DNA from: [Eubacterium] siraeum
GTDB lineage: Bacteria > Bacillota > Clostridia > Oscillospirales > Ruminococcaceae
Reading direction: 5' to 3'
DNA: 64,000 nucleotides
Assembly (NCBI GenBank): GCA_025150425.1
Contig: CP102281.1
Location: 1,798,001-1,862,000, forward strand
Shown: one piece after another, positions 25,827 to 34,810 of the stretch
Layout: every line of letters begins with the position of its first letter
Position numbering within the stretch: position 1 is the stretch's first letter
The notes under the pieces: generated by a model
The model's database searches: none
Told to the model about the DNA's origin: nothing
Seen by the model: the letters and a program-made list of their open reading frames with translations, nothing else
Program-made: the position numbers and the translations under genes

Positions 25827-26648
25827 ATGCTTAAAATAACAGATAATGAATTCAACCGTCTGGTATCATTCATGAGAGAGCGCTACGGCATAAACCTTTC
25901 TCACAAACGCACGCTTATCGAGGGCAGACTCGGTAATATGCTCTTTGAGCGAGGATTCAAAAACTATGACGAGTATCTTGACTGCTGTATGAATGACAGA
26001 AGCGGTAAAGAGCTTGACGGTCTGCTTATAAAGCTGACCACAAATCATACTTATTTTATGCGTGAACCGGAGCATTTTACTTACCTTACAAGCACCGTTC
26101 TTCCGTTTATAAAGCAGACCAACGCAAGAAGCAAAACAATGCGTATATGGAGCGCAGGCTGTTCAAGCGGAGAAGAAGCGTACACTACGGCTATGCACAT
26201 AAGCGAATTTCTGGGCAGTGAAAAATCTTCGTGGGATACAAGGATACTCGCTACCGATATTTCGCTGAAAACGCTTGCAGGCGCTCAGAACGGCGTATAT
26301 CTGGAAAGCGGACTTACGGATCTGCCACCCGGCTGGCTTGAGAAGTATTTTGACAGGATAGACAGCGAAAAATGTAAGGTAAAGCCGGCGCTTCGCAACG
26401 AAGTGATTTTCCGCACGTTCAATCTGATGGAGCCGATACCCTTTAAAAAAGCTCCGTTTGATCTGATTTTCTGCCGTAACGTAATGATTTATTTTGAAAT
26501 GGAAACGAAACTGGCTTTAGTAAAGCGGTTTTACGATGTGTTAAGACCGGGCGGATACCTGTTCATCGGTCACGCAGAAAGTATTCCGAGAGATTCAACC
26601 GATTATGAATATATTAAACCTGCTATTTACCGCAGACCGCTTAAATAA
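25827..26648 (+). CDS. cheR: Chemotaxis protein methyltransferase CheR
   Basis: 273 residues. An N-terminal helical CheR_N domain (about 1-65) precedes the SAM-dependent methyltransferase domain, with RIWSAGCSSGEEAYTTAM as the SAM-binding motif, ILATDIS, and IFCRNVMIYFE, all hallmark CheR segments. It methylates receptor glutamates. The ATG follows AGGCAGGTGAG. Confidence 0.96.
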   Translation: MLKITDNEFNRLVSFMRERYGINLSHKRTLIEGRLGNMLFERGFKNYDEYLDCCMNDRSGKELDGLLIKLTTNHTYFMREPEHFTYLTSTVLPFIKQTNARSKTMRIWSAGCSSGEEAYTTAMHISEFLGSEKSSWDTRILATDISLKTLAGAQNGVYLESGLTDLPPGWLEKYFDRIDSEKCKVKPALRNEVIFRTFNLMEPIPFKKAPFDLIFCRNVMIYFEMETKLALVKRFYDVLRPGGYLFIGHAESIPRDSTDYEYIKPAIYRRPLK

Positions 26649-26696
26649 CGGCTTTGCACAATATGACGGCATAATGCCGCAGACGGAGGTGAGGTT

Positions 26697-27776
26697 TTGC
26701 CTCTACGCATACTTATAACAGGAACCAGTGCAGCTGTAAGTCAGGTCACAAAAACAATCATCGACCGCAGTCTGCATAACTGTAAATCTGAAATAGTTGA
26801 CTATAAACAGCTTTCTCTTTCTGCCGAAAAAGCAGACTATGATTTTGCCGTTATAAACGATCTGATGGCGGATGTATATTATCGTCTGCCGTCGGCACTG
26901 AACGATGTTCCGTCGGTGCTCATAACCAATAATGACAGAATACTGACCGACCCGAAGCGATTCGGGCTTTTTGGTGCAATCAAAAACACAAGCGGCGGTG
27001 CGGCGGGTCTTGTTGCTTTTGAAAAAGAGCTGATAGCTATCATCAATAACGGCACTCATAATACGCTCGAGCGTAAATCTGCCGATAAACCGCACTTTGA
27101 TAAAATCATGCAGTCGCCGGACGGCAGCGATCCTGCTGTTCTTTTCAAAAAAACGACAGCGCCGCAGAAAAACAAGCGGAGCGATATAATCAGACCTTAC
27201 AGTAACAGCGGTAAGATTGAAATGATAGCGATAGGCGCAAGCACGGGCGGCACAGACGCCATAATAGAAGTTGTGCAGGATCTTCCTGCGGATACTCCGC
27301 CTATCGTAATAGTACAGCATATGCCTGTCGGATTCACGAAAATGTACGCCGACCGCCTTGACCGCATATGCAAGATGAACGCTAAAGAAGCTGAAAACGG
27401 CGACAGGCTGCAACAGGGTCTTATAATACTCGGACACGGATCGGAACAGCTTGAGGTACACAGGGACTCAGGTGGGTTATATGTTACCTCAAAGCCCGGT
27501 GAAAAGGTTTCGGGACACTGCCCTTCTGTTGATGTTTTGTTCAGTTCTGTAGCAAAGGTTACAGGAAAAGGAACTATAGGTATAATTCTCACAGGCATGG
27601 GACGTGACGGTGCTTCAGGTCTTGCCGAAATGAGAAAATCCGGCGCATATACGATAGGTCAGGACAAAGATTCCTGCGTTGTATATGGTATGCCGTGTGT
27701 TGCTTTTGAAGAAGGCGCAGTCATAAAACAGGCTCCGCTTTCTGATATAAAGAATATTATAATAGGAATGTTATAA
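26697..27776 (+). CDS. cheB: CheB methylesterase with a degenerate receiver domain
   Basis: 359 residues from TTG with GGAGGTGAGG upstream. The C-terminal esterase/deamidase domain has the full catalytic triad: Ser182 in GASTGG, His208 in QHMP and Asp304 in GMGRDGA. The N-terminal receiver (1-120) is unusual: the paired acidic residues that start receivers (VDDS) are replaced by ILITGTSAAV. A candidate phosphoacceptor Asp in VINDLMAD remains, but the expected lysine region (FGLFGAIKNTSGG) differs. Regulation by CheA phosphorylation may therefore be weak or absent. Confidence 0.92.
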   Translation: MPLRILITGTSAAVSQVTKTIIDRSLHNCKSEIVDYKQLSLSAEKADYDFAVINDLMADVYYRLPSALNDVPSVLITNNDRILTDPKRFGLFGAIKNTSGGAAGLVAFEKELIAIINNGTHNTLERKSADKPHFDKIMQSPDGSDPAVLFKKTTAPQKNKRSDIIRPYSNSGKIEMIAIGASTGGTDAIIEVVQDLPADTPPIVIVQHMPVGFTKMYADRLDRICKMNAKEAENGDRLQQGLIILGHGSEQLEVHRDSGGLYVTSKPGEKVSGHCPSVDVLFSSVAKVTGKGTIGIILTGMGRDGASGLAEMRKSGAYTIGQDKDSCVVYGMPCVAFEEGAVIKQAPLSDIKNIIIGML

Positions 27777-27805
27777 TGGCAAATTACCGGGAAAGAGGAG
27801 AAAAA

Positions 27806-30109
27806 ATGTCAACAGCAAAGAAAACCCTTTCTGTCATTACAGCCGTAGCAATTTTTGCAATTGCGGCTTTGATGACGATGTGTGTTACTCAGGTCGCATC
27901 AGCGGCAGAGATGAACGGTAACACAGCAACAGAGCTTGTAAGCTTCATCGGCACAGGCTGGAACTTAGGAAATTCTCTTGACGCAATAGGAGGCGGAAAC
28001 AGCCTTTCCAGCGAAACGTCATGGGGAAATCCGAAAACAACAAAGGCGATGATAGATGCCGTAAAAGCACAAGGCTTCAACACAGTAAGAGTACCTGTAT
28101 CGTGGGGCAACCACACGACCGGCGACAACTTCACTATCGACTCTAAGTGGCTTGCAAGAGTAAAAGAAGTTGTAGACTACTGCATTGATAACGATATGTA
28201 CGTTATCCTGAACATTCACCACGACACATCCACACAGTACTACTACCCTTCATCTACATATAAAACGCAGTCGATGAAATTCGTAAAATCAATATGGACG
28301 CAGGTAGCAAAGTATTTCAAGGACTACGACCAGCATCTTGTATTTGAAACGCTCAACGAGCCAAGACTTGTCGGCACAGGCGATGAGTGGTGGTTTCCTG
28401 TAAATAATCCCAACAGTGCAGTTCGTGATTCGATCAGTGTAATAAACACACTCAATCAGACAGCGGTTGATGCTATCCGTGCGGCAGGCGGCAAAAATAC
28501 CGACAGATGTATAATGGTTCCCGGATACGGTGCATCCATAGACGGCTGTACAACACCAACTTTCAAATTACCGGATGATTCTACGCCCAATCGTCTTATC
28601 GTATCGGTACACGCATATACACCTTATAATTTTGCTCTTAACGCAAACGGCACAGCTGAATTTACGAATGATCTGAAAAATGAAGTGGATTATCTGTACA
28701 GCACAATAAAATCGCATTTCATTGATGAAGGTATCCCTGCAATAATCGGTGAAACCAGTGCCTCCAACAAAAACAATGCAGCTGAACGTGTAAAGTGGGC
28801 ACAGTATTATATGGGCAAATCCGCCGAATACGGCGTGCCTTGTATGCTGTGGGATAACAATGCGTTCAATGGCAGTGACAGAGGCGAATGCCACGGTCAC
28901 CTCAACCGTTCAACGCTCGGCTGGTATGATAAGGCTTTTGTTGATGCTGTAATCAAGTACGGCAAGAAGGAACAGATACCCGAAAAGCTGACTCCTCCCG
29001 CAAGTGTTACCAATTGCACAGCAAGGCATACAACCACCACGGAAATTTTCATCAATTGGGATAAAGTTGAAGATGCCGACGGATATATTACCGAACAGTA
29101 CAAAGGCGGTAAGTGGGTACAGATAAATGACAGTGAATATCCTGCGGTCGATTTATACAATCTGAAACCGGATACGGTTTACACTTTAAGGATAAGGGCG
29201 TATAAAACCCAAAAGGGAATCTATGCCTACAGCGATTATGTACGCTTTGCGGCAAGGACTTCCAAGCTGGTCGTTAAAAATGTTACTAACTTCAAGGTAA
29301 AATCAGCTACAACAAATTCAGTTACGTTACAGTGGGATAAATGTGAAGGTGAAGTCGGTTACTTCGTTGAACGATACAAGAACGGATCGTGGTGCAATAT
29401 AGCAGAGCTTCCTGTTGACACAACAAGCTATACTGAGAAAGGCCTTATAAACGGAACGACCTACTCATTCAGAATCAGGGCGTACCGATACGGTGACACA
29501 GTGTTGACCGGATTATATTCGAATGTTGCGGGTACCACCACACTTGCAAATGTTACGGGCTTTGCAAAGCAATCCTCTACAGATTCAAGCATTACTGTAA
29601 AATGGAACAGGAATTCATGCGCTACAGGATATGTGCTTGAACAGTACACAGGCGGAAAGTGGGTACAGCTTACAAAAACAGCGTCAAACACCAATACTTC
29701 GTACACTGCGAAGAACCTGAAAGCAAGCACAACTTACACATTCCGCATCAAAACGTACAAGACGGTAAACGGTAAAACCACCGAAACCGCTTATATAAGA
29801 CTTGCTGCGAGAACATCCGCACCGAGCGTTACGAATGTAACAGGCTTTACAAAGGAATCTGTTACCCAAACGACCGCTACTTTGAAGTGGAACAAAAACA
29901 CAACCGCTACAGGCTACATTGTCGAACAGTACAAGGGCGGCAAGTGGACTCAGATAGCAAAGACAACGAGCAACAGTACACTTACCTGCACTGCAAAAGG
30001 ACTTAAGGCGAACACTACTTATACGTTCAGAATCAGAGCATATAAGACCTCCGGCAGTTCAACTAAGTACAGCAACTATGTAAGAGCGGCGGTAACTACC
30101 GCTAAGTAA
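27806..30109 (+). CDS. Secreted GH5 endoglucanase with four fibronectin III modules
   Basis: 767 residues. A signal peptide (1-34, ends VASAAEM) is followed by a GH5 catalytic domain (about 40-385) with the GTGWNLGNSLD opening typical of cluster GH5_4, the acid/base Glu185 in FETLNEPR and the nucleophile Glu316 in IIGETSAS. Four fibronectin III modules of about 90 residues follow, each with GY..EQY or ER.K.G-W and TTYTFRI patterns. No dockerin, carbohydrate-binding module or sorting signal is seen, so it is probably released. It hydrolyses beta-1,4-glucans such as cellulose or xyloglucan; the exact substrate is open. The ATG has AGAGGAG upstream; 29 bp after cheB. Confidence 0.93.
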   Translation: MSTAKKTLSVITAVAIFAIAALMTMCVTQVASAAEMNGNTATELVSFIGTGWNLGNSLDAIGGGNSLSSETSWGNPKTTKAMIDAVKAQGFNTVRVPVSWGNHTTGDNFTIDSKWLARVKEVVDYCIDNDMYVILNIHHDTSTQYYYPSSTYKTQSMKFVKSIWTQVAKYFKDYDQHLVFETLNEPRLVGTGDEWWFPVNNPNSAVRDSISVINTLNQTAVDAIRAAGGKNTDRCIMVPGYGASIDGCTTPTFKLPDDSTPNRLIVSVHAYTPYNFALNANGTAEFTNDLKNEVDYLYSTIKSHFIDEGIPAIIGETSASNKNNAAERVKWAQYYMGKSAEYGVPCMLWDNNAFNGSDRGECHGHLNRSTLGWYDKAFVDAVIKYGKKEQIPEKLTPPASVTNCTARHTTTTEIFINWDKVEDADGYITEQYKGGKWVQINDSEYPAVDLYNLKPDTVYTLRIRAYKTQKGIYAYSDYVRFAARTSKLVVKNVTNFKVKSATTNSVTLQWDKCEGEVGYFVERYKNGSWCNIAELPVDTTSYTEKGLINGTTYSFRIRAYRYGDTVLTGLYSNVAGTTTLANVTGFAKQSSTDSSITVKWNRNSCATGYVLEQYTGGKWVQLTKTASNTNTSYTAKNLKASTTYTFRIKTYKTVNGKTTETAYIRLAARTSAPSVTNVTGFTKESVTQTTATLKWNKNTTATGYIVEQYKGGKWTQIAKTTSNSTLTCTAKGLKANTTYTFRIRAYKTSGSSTKYSNYVRAAVTTAK

Positions 30110-30115
30110 AACGTA

Positions 30116-30145
30116 TCCCCCGATTTTCAAAGTCGGGGGATTTGT
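30116..30145 (+). terminator. Terminator of the cellulase gene
   Basis: TCCCCCGA and TCGGGGGA form an 8-bp stem, followed by TTTGTAT, just after the stop codon. Confidence 0.75.
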
Positions 30146-30149
30146 ATAT

Positions 30150-30199
30150 CCGAAAATAAGAATGACCTCTGCTTTTGCAAAGGTCATTCTTATTTTCGG
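30150..30199. terminator. 19-bp perfect hairpin between convergent genes
   Basis: The arms at 30150-30168 and 30181-30199 are perfect complements (each contains AATAAGAATGACCT or its complement) around a 12-base loop. T-rich and A-rich arm ends would let it work in both directions. The last three codons of the glycosyltransferase gene lie inside the right arm. Confidence 0.7.
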
Positions 30200-31029
30200 A
30201 GCAGTTTTTTATAGATAAATCCGGTCACAAAGCCGGGTACGATAAACAGAATTATCTGACTTGCACAAGGAATAAGGAAATCCATAAAACCTGAGAAACC
30301 CATCTTCCTTATCTTTTTTCTGACCGCAATAAAGCTCTTTGTGTTACGCCAGTTGCGTCTGCGGTTCAGATTTCCGGCCGTTACCCTGTAGCGTACAAGC
30401 ACTTCGGGAATGTTTGCAGCTATCGCACCGCCAATCAGCATACGCACCATAAAGTCATAATCTTCACAGCGTTCAAGCTCCTCGCAGTATCCGCCGATCG
30501 ACTGTGCAAGCGATTTTTTATATACAAGCGTCTGGTTATTGAACGGCGCTCTGCGTTTTGCAAATTTTCTTATCGCTTCATTTTCTGTCGGCGGTCTTCT
30601 GACAGCAATATCATTACCTGTATCGCTGTCGAATTCCTGAATATAACTGCCGAGTATTGACACCTCAGGGTGTTGTGCAAGATATATCATCTGCTTCTCC
30701 GCCCTGTTTTCAAGGCATATATCATCGGAATCCATCTTCATTATATATTCATTCTTACAAATAGCAAGTCCTGTGTTAGCACATTTTGCAGTGCCGCCGT
30801 GACTTTCAAGGCGGTGTATCTTCATCTTACCGCCGAACTTTTCGCTGTATTGCTCAAGCACTACGTCAAGCTGTTCATTCAGCTCGCCGTCGCATACAAC
30901 AACTATCTCATCCGCAGGATAAGTCTGTATATACAGGCTTTCAAGGCTCTGAGCGAAAAACTCGGGATTTTCTCCGCTGTATACTGACATAAGGACGCTG
31001 TACGGCTGTAATTCTGTTCTATTTTCCAT
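30190..31029 (-). CDS. Family 2 glycosyltransferase
   Basis: 279 residues. The GT-A domain begins YSVLMSVYSGENPEFFAQSLESLYIQTYPADEIVVVCDG, and the metal-binding DXD equivalent is MKMDSDD. RCEDYDFMVRML matches the acceptor-side ED motif. A hydrophobic segment near the C-terminus (about 255-275) may tether it to the membrane. It transfers an activated sugar, probably to a cell-surface glycan. Donor and acceptor are unknown. The ATG has GGAGG eight bases upstream. It stands alone. Confidence 0.88.
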   Translation of the reverse strand: MENRTELQPYSVLMSVYSGENPEFFAQSLESLYIQTYPADEIVVVCDGELNEQLDVVLEQYSEKFGGKMKIHRLESHGGTAKCANTGLAICKNEYIMKMDSDDICLENRAEKQMIYLAQHPEVSILGSYIQEFDSDTGNDIAVRRPPTENEAIRKFAKRRAPFNNQTLVYKKSLAQSIGGYCEELERCEDYDFMVRMLIGGAIAANIPEVLVRYRVTAGNLNRRRNWRNTKSFIAVRKKIRKMGFSGFMDFLIPCASQIILFIVPGFVTGFIYKKLLRK

Positions 31030-31068
31030 ACAAATTTGCCTCCTTTGTCTTTGTAATCGCTTACATTG

Positions 31069-31097
31069 ATTTTATCATACCTATAATAAAAAGTCAA
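31069..31097 (-). promoter_or_regulatory. Promoter of the glycosyltransferase gene
   Basis: Minus-strand TTGACT and TAAAAT are 17 bases apart, about 40 bases upstream of the start. Confidence 0.6.
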
Positions 31098-31143
31098 TCA
31101 ATACCCGCAATTTTTATTGTTTTTTCTCTTTGCTGTCATATTA

Positions 31144-32766
31144 TCAGTCGAAATAGAGCGCATTACGATAGTCAATTTGTCCTGTAAATGCGTCATAAAT
31201 TATATTTTCGCAGTTTTTTGTACTGATAAAATACTCCGTAACGTATGCAACGGGAATGAATCTGCCGTCGGATATAAGCTGTTTTTCCGCCTGTCTGCAC
31301 AGCTCATATTCCTCCTTCTCATCTTTCGCCTGCGATGCTTTTTCGAGCAGTTTCGAATAATCGCTGTTCATAGCACTGTATTTGTTCACGTTATCCGTAA
31401 AGCTGTTAAGATACGCCTCAGGACAATTATAACTGCCGTTAAGACGTGTCAGTGCAAGCGTATAATCGCCGTTTTTCAGCTTCTCGTCATATTCGCTTTC
31501 GCTGATATACGAGATACTGCAATACATTCCGAGCTTTGCCTGCCACTGCTGTAAAATGCCCTTTACCGATTCGCCTATTTCTTCGTCACGGTTTTCTACA
31601 GCGATTATATTGACGCTGTACAAATCCGCCTTGTCAATACCGGCACACGCACTCTGGTATGCCGTATATGCCTTTATCTCATCGGGCTTTACCACTGCCT
31701 TGCCGCCCACAACATCACGATAGCTTCCGAGCGAATTTTTTACAGACGGAGGTACCGCTCCATCAGCAACGGTATATCCGAAAGGCATTTCAAGCTCTGC
31801 GGTATCGGTCGCATACAGTAAGGCGTAGCGGAGCTTGTCGCTCCTGAATATCGAATTTGATGTGTTCATTGTAATGCCGTAAACAGCGGTCGAGAATTCG
31901 TCATAGATATAATTTTTGTCAAGATAGCTCTTTGCCTTACTGCCTGAAAGAACGATGCTCTGCGATGTTCCGTCGGTGAAATCAGTAATATGATTATCTT
32001 CAATGAAGAAGTTAAGTCCGAGCGGAGTTACCTCGTCATGCTCATTATACTTGTCGCTGTAACGAAGAACGAGGTTATTGTTATTGTTGCTCCAAGCGTC
32101 ATAATTCCACGTCTTAACATAAAACGGACCGTTTGACGCAGTTCGCTCTGCGTCAAGACCGTATTTGCCCTGTGCCTTGATGAAGTATTCCTCGTTGCAC
32201 GGCATAGCCGCCGGCATAGCAAGAAGCATCGCAAATGACGGCTCGGTATATTGCAGTTCTATTGTAAGCGAATAATCCCCCTGCGCCGTAACTCCGAGCT
32301 GTGACAGGTCGGTGATTTCTCCGCTGTTTATCTTATCGGAATTTTTTATGCAGAAATATTCCGATGCCTTCGGCGCTCTGGTTTCCGGCAGGAATAATCT
32401 TCTGAAGCCGAAAACAAAATCGGCGGCCGTTACCTTCTTGCTGTAGCCGTTTACATCTGTCCAGTATCTGTCCTGCTTCAGTTTGAAGTTATATGTAAGC
32501 CCGTCATCCGAAACGGTATAGCTTTCAGCCATTGCTTTTTCCGCATTGCCGTCCGCTCCGATTCTGAACAAGCCCTCGAACACCGAGCCGATTATAAGAT
32601 ATGATTCCCTGTCCGAAGCGTATTGAGGGTCAAGGCTTCCGGGGTTTGACGATATATCATAACCGAACACATATCCCTTGCCGTCATCCTCTTTACACGA
32701 GGTGAAAAAAGCACAGCATAAGCACAGCAAAAACGCAGAAATGCGAATTGTCGTTCTTTTCTTCAT
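31144..32766 (-). CDS. Peptide/nickel-type ABC transporter substrate-binding lipoprotein
   Basis: About 540 residues. The lipoprotein signal peptide ends with FFTSC, so Cys24 would be the acylated residue. The mature protein fits SBP_bac_5 (OppA/DppA) folds: NPGSLDPQYASDRESYLIIGSVFEGLF is the family opening and AADFVFGFRRLF the second signature. It captures oligopeptides at the outer face of the membrane. No permease or ATPase gene is adjacent, so it must use a transporter encoded elsewhere. The start is ATG (overlapping the nrdG stop) or the GTG one codon before it. Confidence 0.85.
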   Translation of the reverse strand: MKKRTTIRISAFLLCLCCAFFTSCKEDDGKGYVFGYDISSNPGSLDPQYASDRESYLIIGSVFEGLFRIGADGNAEKAMAESYTVSDDGLTYNFKLKQDRYWTDVNGYSKKVTAADFVFGFRRLFLPETRAPKASEYFCIKNSDKINSGEITDLSQLGVTAQGDYSLTIELQYTEPSFAMLLAMPAAMPCNEEYFIKAQGKYGLDAERTASNGPFYVKTWNYDAWSNNNNNLVLRYSDKYNEHDEVTPLGLNFFIEDNHITDFTDGTSQSIVLSGSKAKSYLDKNYIYDEFSTAVYGITMNTSNSIFRSDKLRYALLYATDTAELEMPFGYTVADGAVPPSVKNSLGSYRDVVGGKAVVKPDEIKAYTAYQSACAGIDKADLYSVNIIAVENRDEEIGESVKGILQQWQAKLGMYCSISYISESEYDEKLKNGDYTLALTRLNGSYNCPEAYLNSFTDNVNKYSAMNSDYSKLLEKASQAKDEKEEYELCRQAEKQLISDGRFIPVAYVTEYFISTKNCENIIYDAFTGQIDYRNALYFD

Positions 32767-33272
32767 CACAACTCCTTAATTACAACATTACCCGTTTCCA
32801 GTGATTTCTTGCAATCAATTATCCTCTGATTGCGGCTTCCTTTGAAATGAAGTTCAAGGCTTCTCTGGGCAAGTATAAATTTTCCGTCGACCAGTATATC
32901 AACAACCGACAGCAGATTTTTAACATCTTCGTCCGTCTTTGATTTTTCAATAAGCTGTTCAAAAGTAAAACCGGTATATGCCATTATATCAAGCTTTGTG
33001 TTCTCCTTTATCCTCTTTGCAAGGTCATATAACGGTGCAGGCTGGCAGAACGGCTCTCCGCCCGAAAAAGTAACGCCCTTCAGCAGAGGATTTTCCGCAA
33101 TGTGATTATATATCTTGTCGGTATCCGCAAGCCTGCCGCCGCTGAAATCGTGCGTTTCGGGATTGTGACAGCCCTCACAGTGATGCGGACAGCCCTGTGT
33201 AAATATTGTATATCTTATTCCCGGTCCGTCTACAATAGACTCGCTGACCGTACCTGCTATTCTTATAAGCAT
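32766..33272 (-). CDS. nrdG: Anaerobic ribonucleotide reductase activating protein
   Basis: 168 residues. A radical SAM activase with the CxxxCxxC cluster motif in TQGCPHHCEGCHNPETHDF and the glycine-rich GVTFSGGEPF. NrdG introduces the glycyl radical into the class III reductase NrdD. The usual partner nrdD is not adjacent; instead the peptide-binding lipoprotein gene overlaps its stop. PGIRYTIFTQGC fits NrdG better than pyruvate-formate-lyase activase. Confidence 0.9.
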   Translation of the reverse strand: MLIRIAGTVSESIVDGPGIRYTIFTQGCPHHCEGCHNPETHDFSGGRLADTDKIYNHIAENPLLKGVTFSGGEPFCQPAPLYDLAKRIKENTKLDIMAYTGFTFEQLIEKSKTDEDVKNLLSVVDILVDGKFILAQRSLELHFKGSRNQRIIDCKKSLETGNVVIKEL

Positions 33273-33424
33273 TGTATCACGTTCCTTTTTAAGTTATCCT
33301 ATTTATTATAGCCTTATTCGGATAAAAAAGCAATAGATTGAAAGCGTTTCCCTGTTTTTTCAGATAAAAATAAAGTGAGCAAATACAAAATTGCCCACTT
33401 TTATTTCAATATTTCAGATATTGA

Positions 33425-33652
33425 TTACGCAACTTTTGAATAGTCGATAACAGAAATATCCTGTAAAAGACTTTTTGCCGCTTCTACAAGTTTTTCGAGC
33501 TGTTCGGCAACTTCATCTGTGTAAAATATCTCTCCGCATTGTTCACATTCCTCGCAAGGTACATTTTTAATTATTATTACCGAATTACTGTAATTGACAA
33601 CATGAGTTGTAAAGCTGTTTTTTATCATTTTGCACTTGCATAACTTACACAT
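33425..33652 (-). CDS. YgiT-type zinc finger protein
   Basis: 75 residues with two CxxC pairs (CKLC and, after 30 residues, CEECEQCGEIFY) that would bind one zinc ion. The region EIFYTDEVAEQLEKLVEAAK is typical of the YgiT/MqsA N-terminal antitoxin domain. It lacks the C-terminal helix-turn-helix of MqsA. Such proteins are normally preceded by a small DUF4258-type toxin gene; none is seen here, and the preceding gene is the Fur-family regulator 12 bp away. Confidence 0.75.
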   Translation of the reverse strand: MCKLCKCKMIKNSFTTHVVNYSNSVIIIKNVPCEECEQCGEIFYTDEVAEQLEKLVEAAKSLLQDISVIDYSKVA

Positions 33653-33664
33653 AATATAAGACTT

Positions 33665-34063
33665 TCACGCCGATTCGCCTTTACCCAGCTTCTCTCTGCA
33701 CTCACTGCATATACCCTTTATGCTTATCTCGTACTCGGTAACATCAAAGTCATACTTTGTGCGTATCTTATCGTTAAGACACATCATTTCACCAAGCTCC
33801 ACATCAAAGACCTTTTCACAGCAGCTGCATATCATATGAAAATGCGGATCTGTCCTGCCGTCAAAACGTACGCTTCCGTAAGAACTGCATATTTTCTTCA
33901 GTATGCCGTGTTCCGCAAGCTGATTGAGATTACGGTAAACTGTACCGAGGCTTATTTTAGGATAACTGCGTCTGGCTATATCGTAGACCTGCTCGGCGGT
34001 AGGGTGGACAGGATTTGAAACAACGATATTCATTATGCAATTTCTCTGTTGAGAATAATTCAT
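33665..34063 (-). CDS. Fur-family metalloregulator, PerR-like
   Basis: 132 residues. A winged-helix DNA-binding domain (about 1-75, LGTVYRNLNQLAEHGILKKI) precedes the dimerisation domain with the regulatory metal motif DPHFHMICSCCEKVFDVE and a second Cys pair CSEC. HFHMIC resembles PerR (peroxide sensing) more than Fur. The metal and signal remain unproven. It sits between a radical SAM gene and a zinc-finger gene in one operon, spaced by 12 bp on each side. Confidence 0.82.
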   Translation of the reverse strand: MNYSQQRNCIMNIVVSNPVHPTAEQVYDIARRSYPKISLGTVYRNLNQLAEHGILKKICSSYGSVRFDGRTDPHFHMICSCCEKVFDVELGEMMCLNDKIRTKYDFDVTEYEISIKGICSECREKLGKGESA

Positions 34064-34075
34064 ACTGCCCTCCTG

Positions 34076-34693
34076 TCAGGTATAACTCTCGTTATCCGTG
34101 ACCCAATGACGAACTCTCAGAGGAATACCAAGCCCCTCTGCAAGCTCCTTGCACTGCTCAATCTGCTCAGGCTTTATTATATCAACCACGGTAAACATAA
34201 CCTCAGGCACGATAGTTTTTACCGTTGCGGCAAAATTAAGCATAGAATTGAATGACGGAAGCCCGAACTTAGGACGTGAGACCTCAAGATAGCTCTCAGG
34301 ATCGGGAGCGTTAAGGCTTATGGAAATACAATCTATTATATATCTCATCTTGTATGAATCAAATGCAGGGTTGATAAAATCAACAAGTCCGTTTGTGTTG
34401 ATACGAATCTTCATATCGGTAGTCTGCTTTACATACTTTGCAACCTCAAGCAGAACATCGGCACGCTCCATAGGCTCGCCGTAACCGCAGAAAACAAGCT
34501 CGTGAAGTCCTGTCTTATCAAAATCGTCAAAAGCCTTGATAATTTCTTCATAGCTCGGCTCATGCTCAAGCCACAGGCTGTCATTATCCGCAACGCTGTC
34601 GCCGTTCTTTCTTATGCAGAAAATGCACGAACACGGACATCTGTTTGTTATATTAGCATAAAGCTTACCTTCAAACTCATAGAATATCGTCAT
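34076..34693 (-). CDS. TatD-associated-type radical SAM protein
   Basis: 205 residues. The cluster-binding motif is NRCPCSCIFC (CxxxCxxC spacing), followed by ELVFCGYGEPMERADVLLEV and RINTNGL. The short length and NITNRCPCSCIFCIRKNG fit the radical SAM subfamily often found beside TatD nucleases. No tatD is adjacent here. The reaction is unknown. The start is ATG with GGAGGTG upstream; first gene of the radical SAM-PerR-YgiT operon. Confidence 0.75.
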   Translation of the reverse strand: MTIFYEFEGKLYANITNRCPCSCIFCIRKNGDSVADNDSLWLEHEPSYEEIIKAFDDFDKTGLHELVFCGYGEPMERADVLLEVAKYVKQTTDMKIRINTNGLVDFINPAFDSYKMRYIIDCISISLNAPDPESYLEVSRPKFGLPSFNSMLNFAATVKTIVPEVMFTVVDIIKPEQIEQCKELAEGLGIPLRVRHWVTDNESYT

Positions 34694-34733
34694 ATTACAC
34701 CTCCGTGGATAAACTGATAATCTTTCTCACATT

Positions 34734-34762
34734 AGTATAACATAACGCTGAAAATTAGTCAA
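34734..34762 (-). promoter_or_regulatory. Promoter of the radical SAM-PerR-YgiT operon
   Basis: Minus-strand TTGACT and TATACT are separated by 17 bases, about 40 bases upstream of the start. I do not see a clear PerR box. Confidence 0.65.
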
Positions 34763-34810
34763 TAGCTAAATCGGCATTTTAATGCGAAAAATCGCCACCC
34801 GCAAAAAAAA

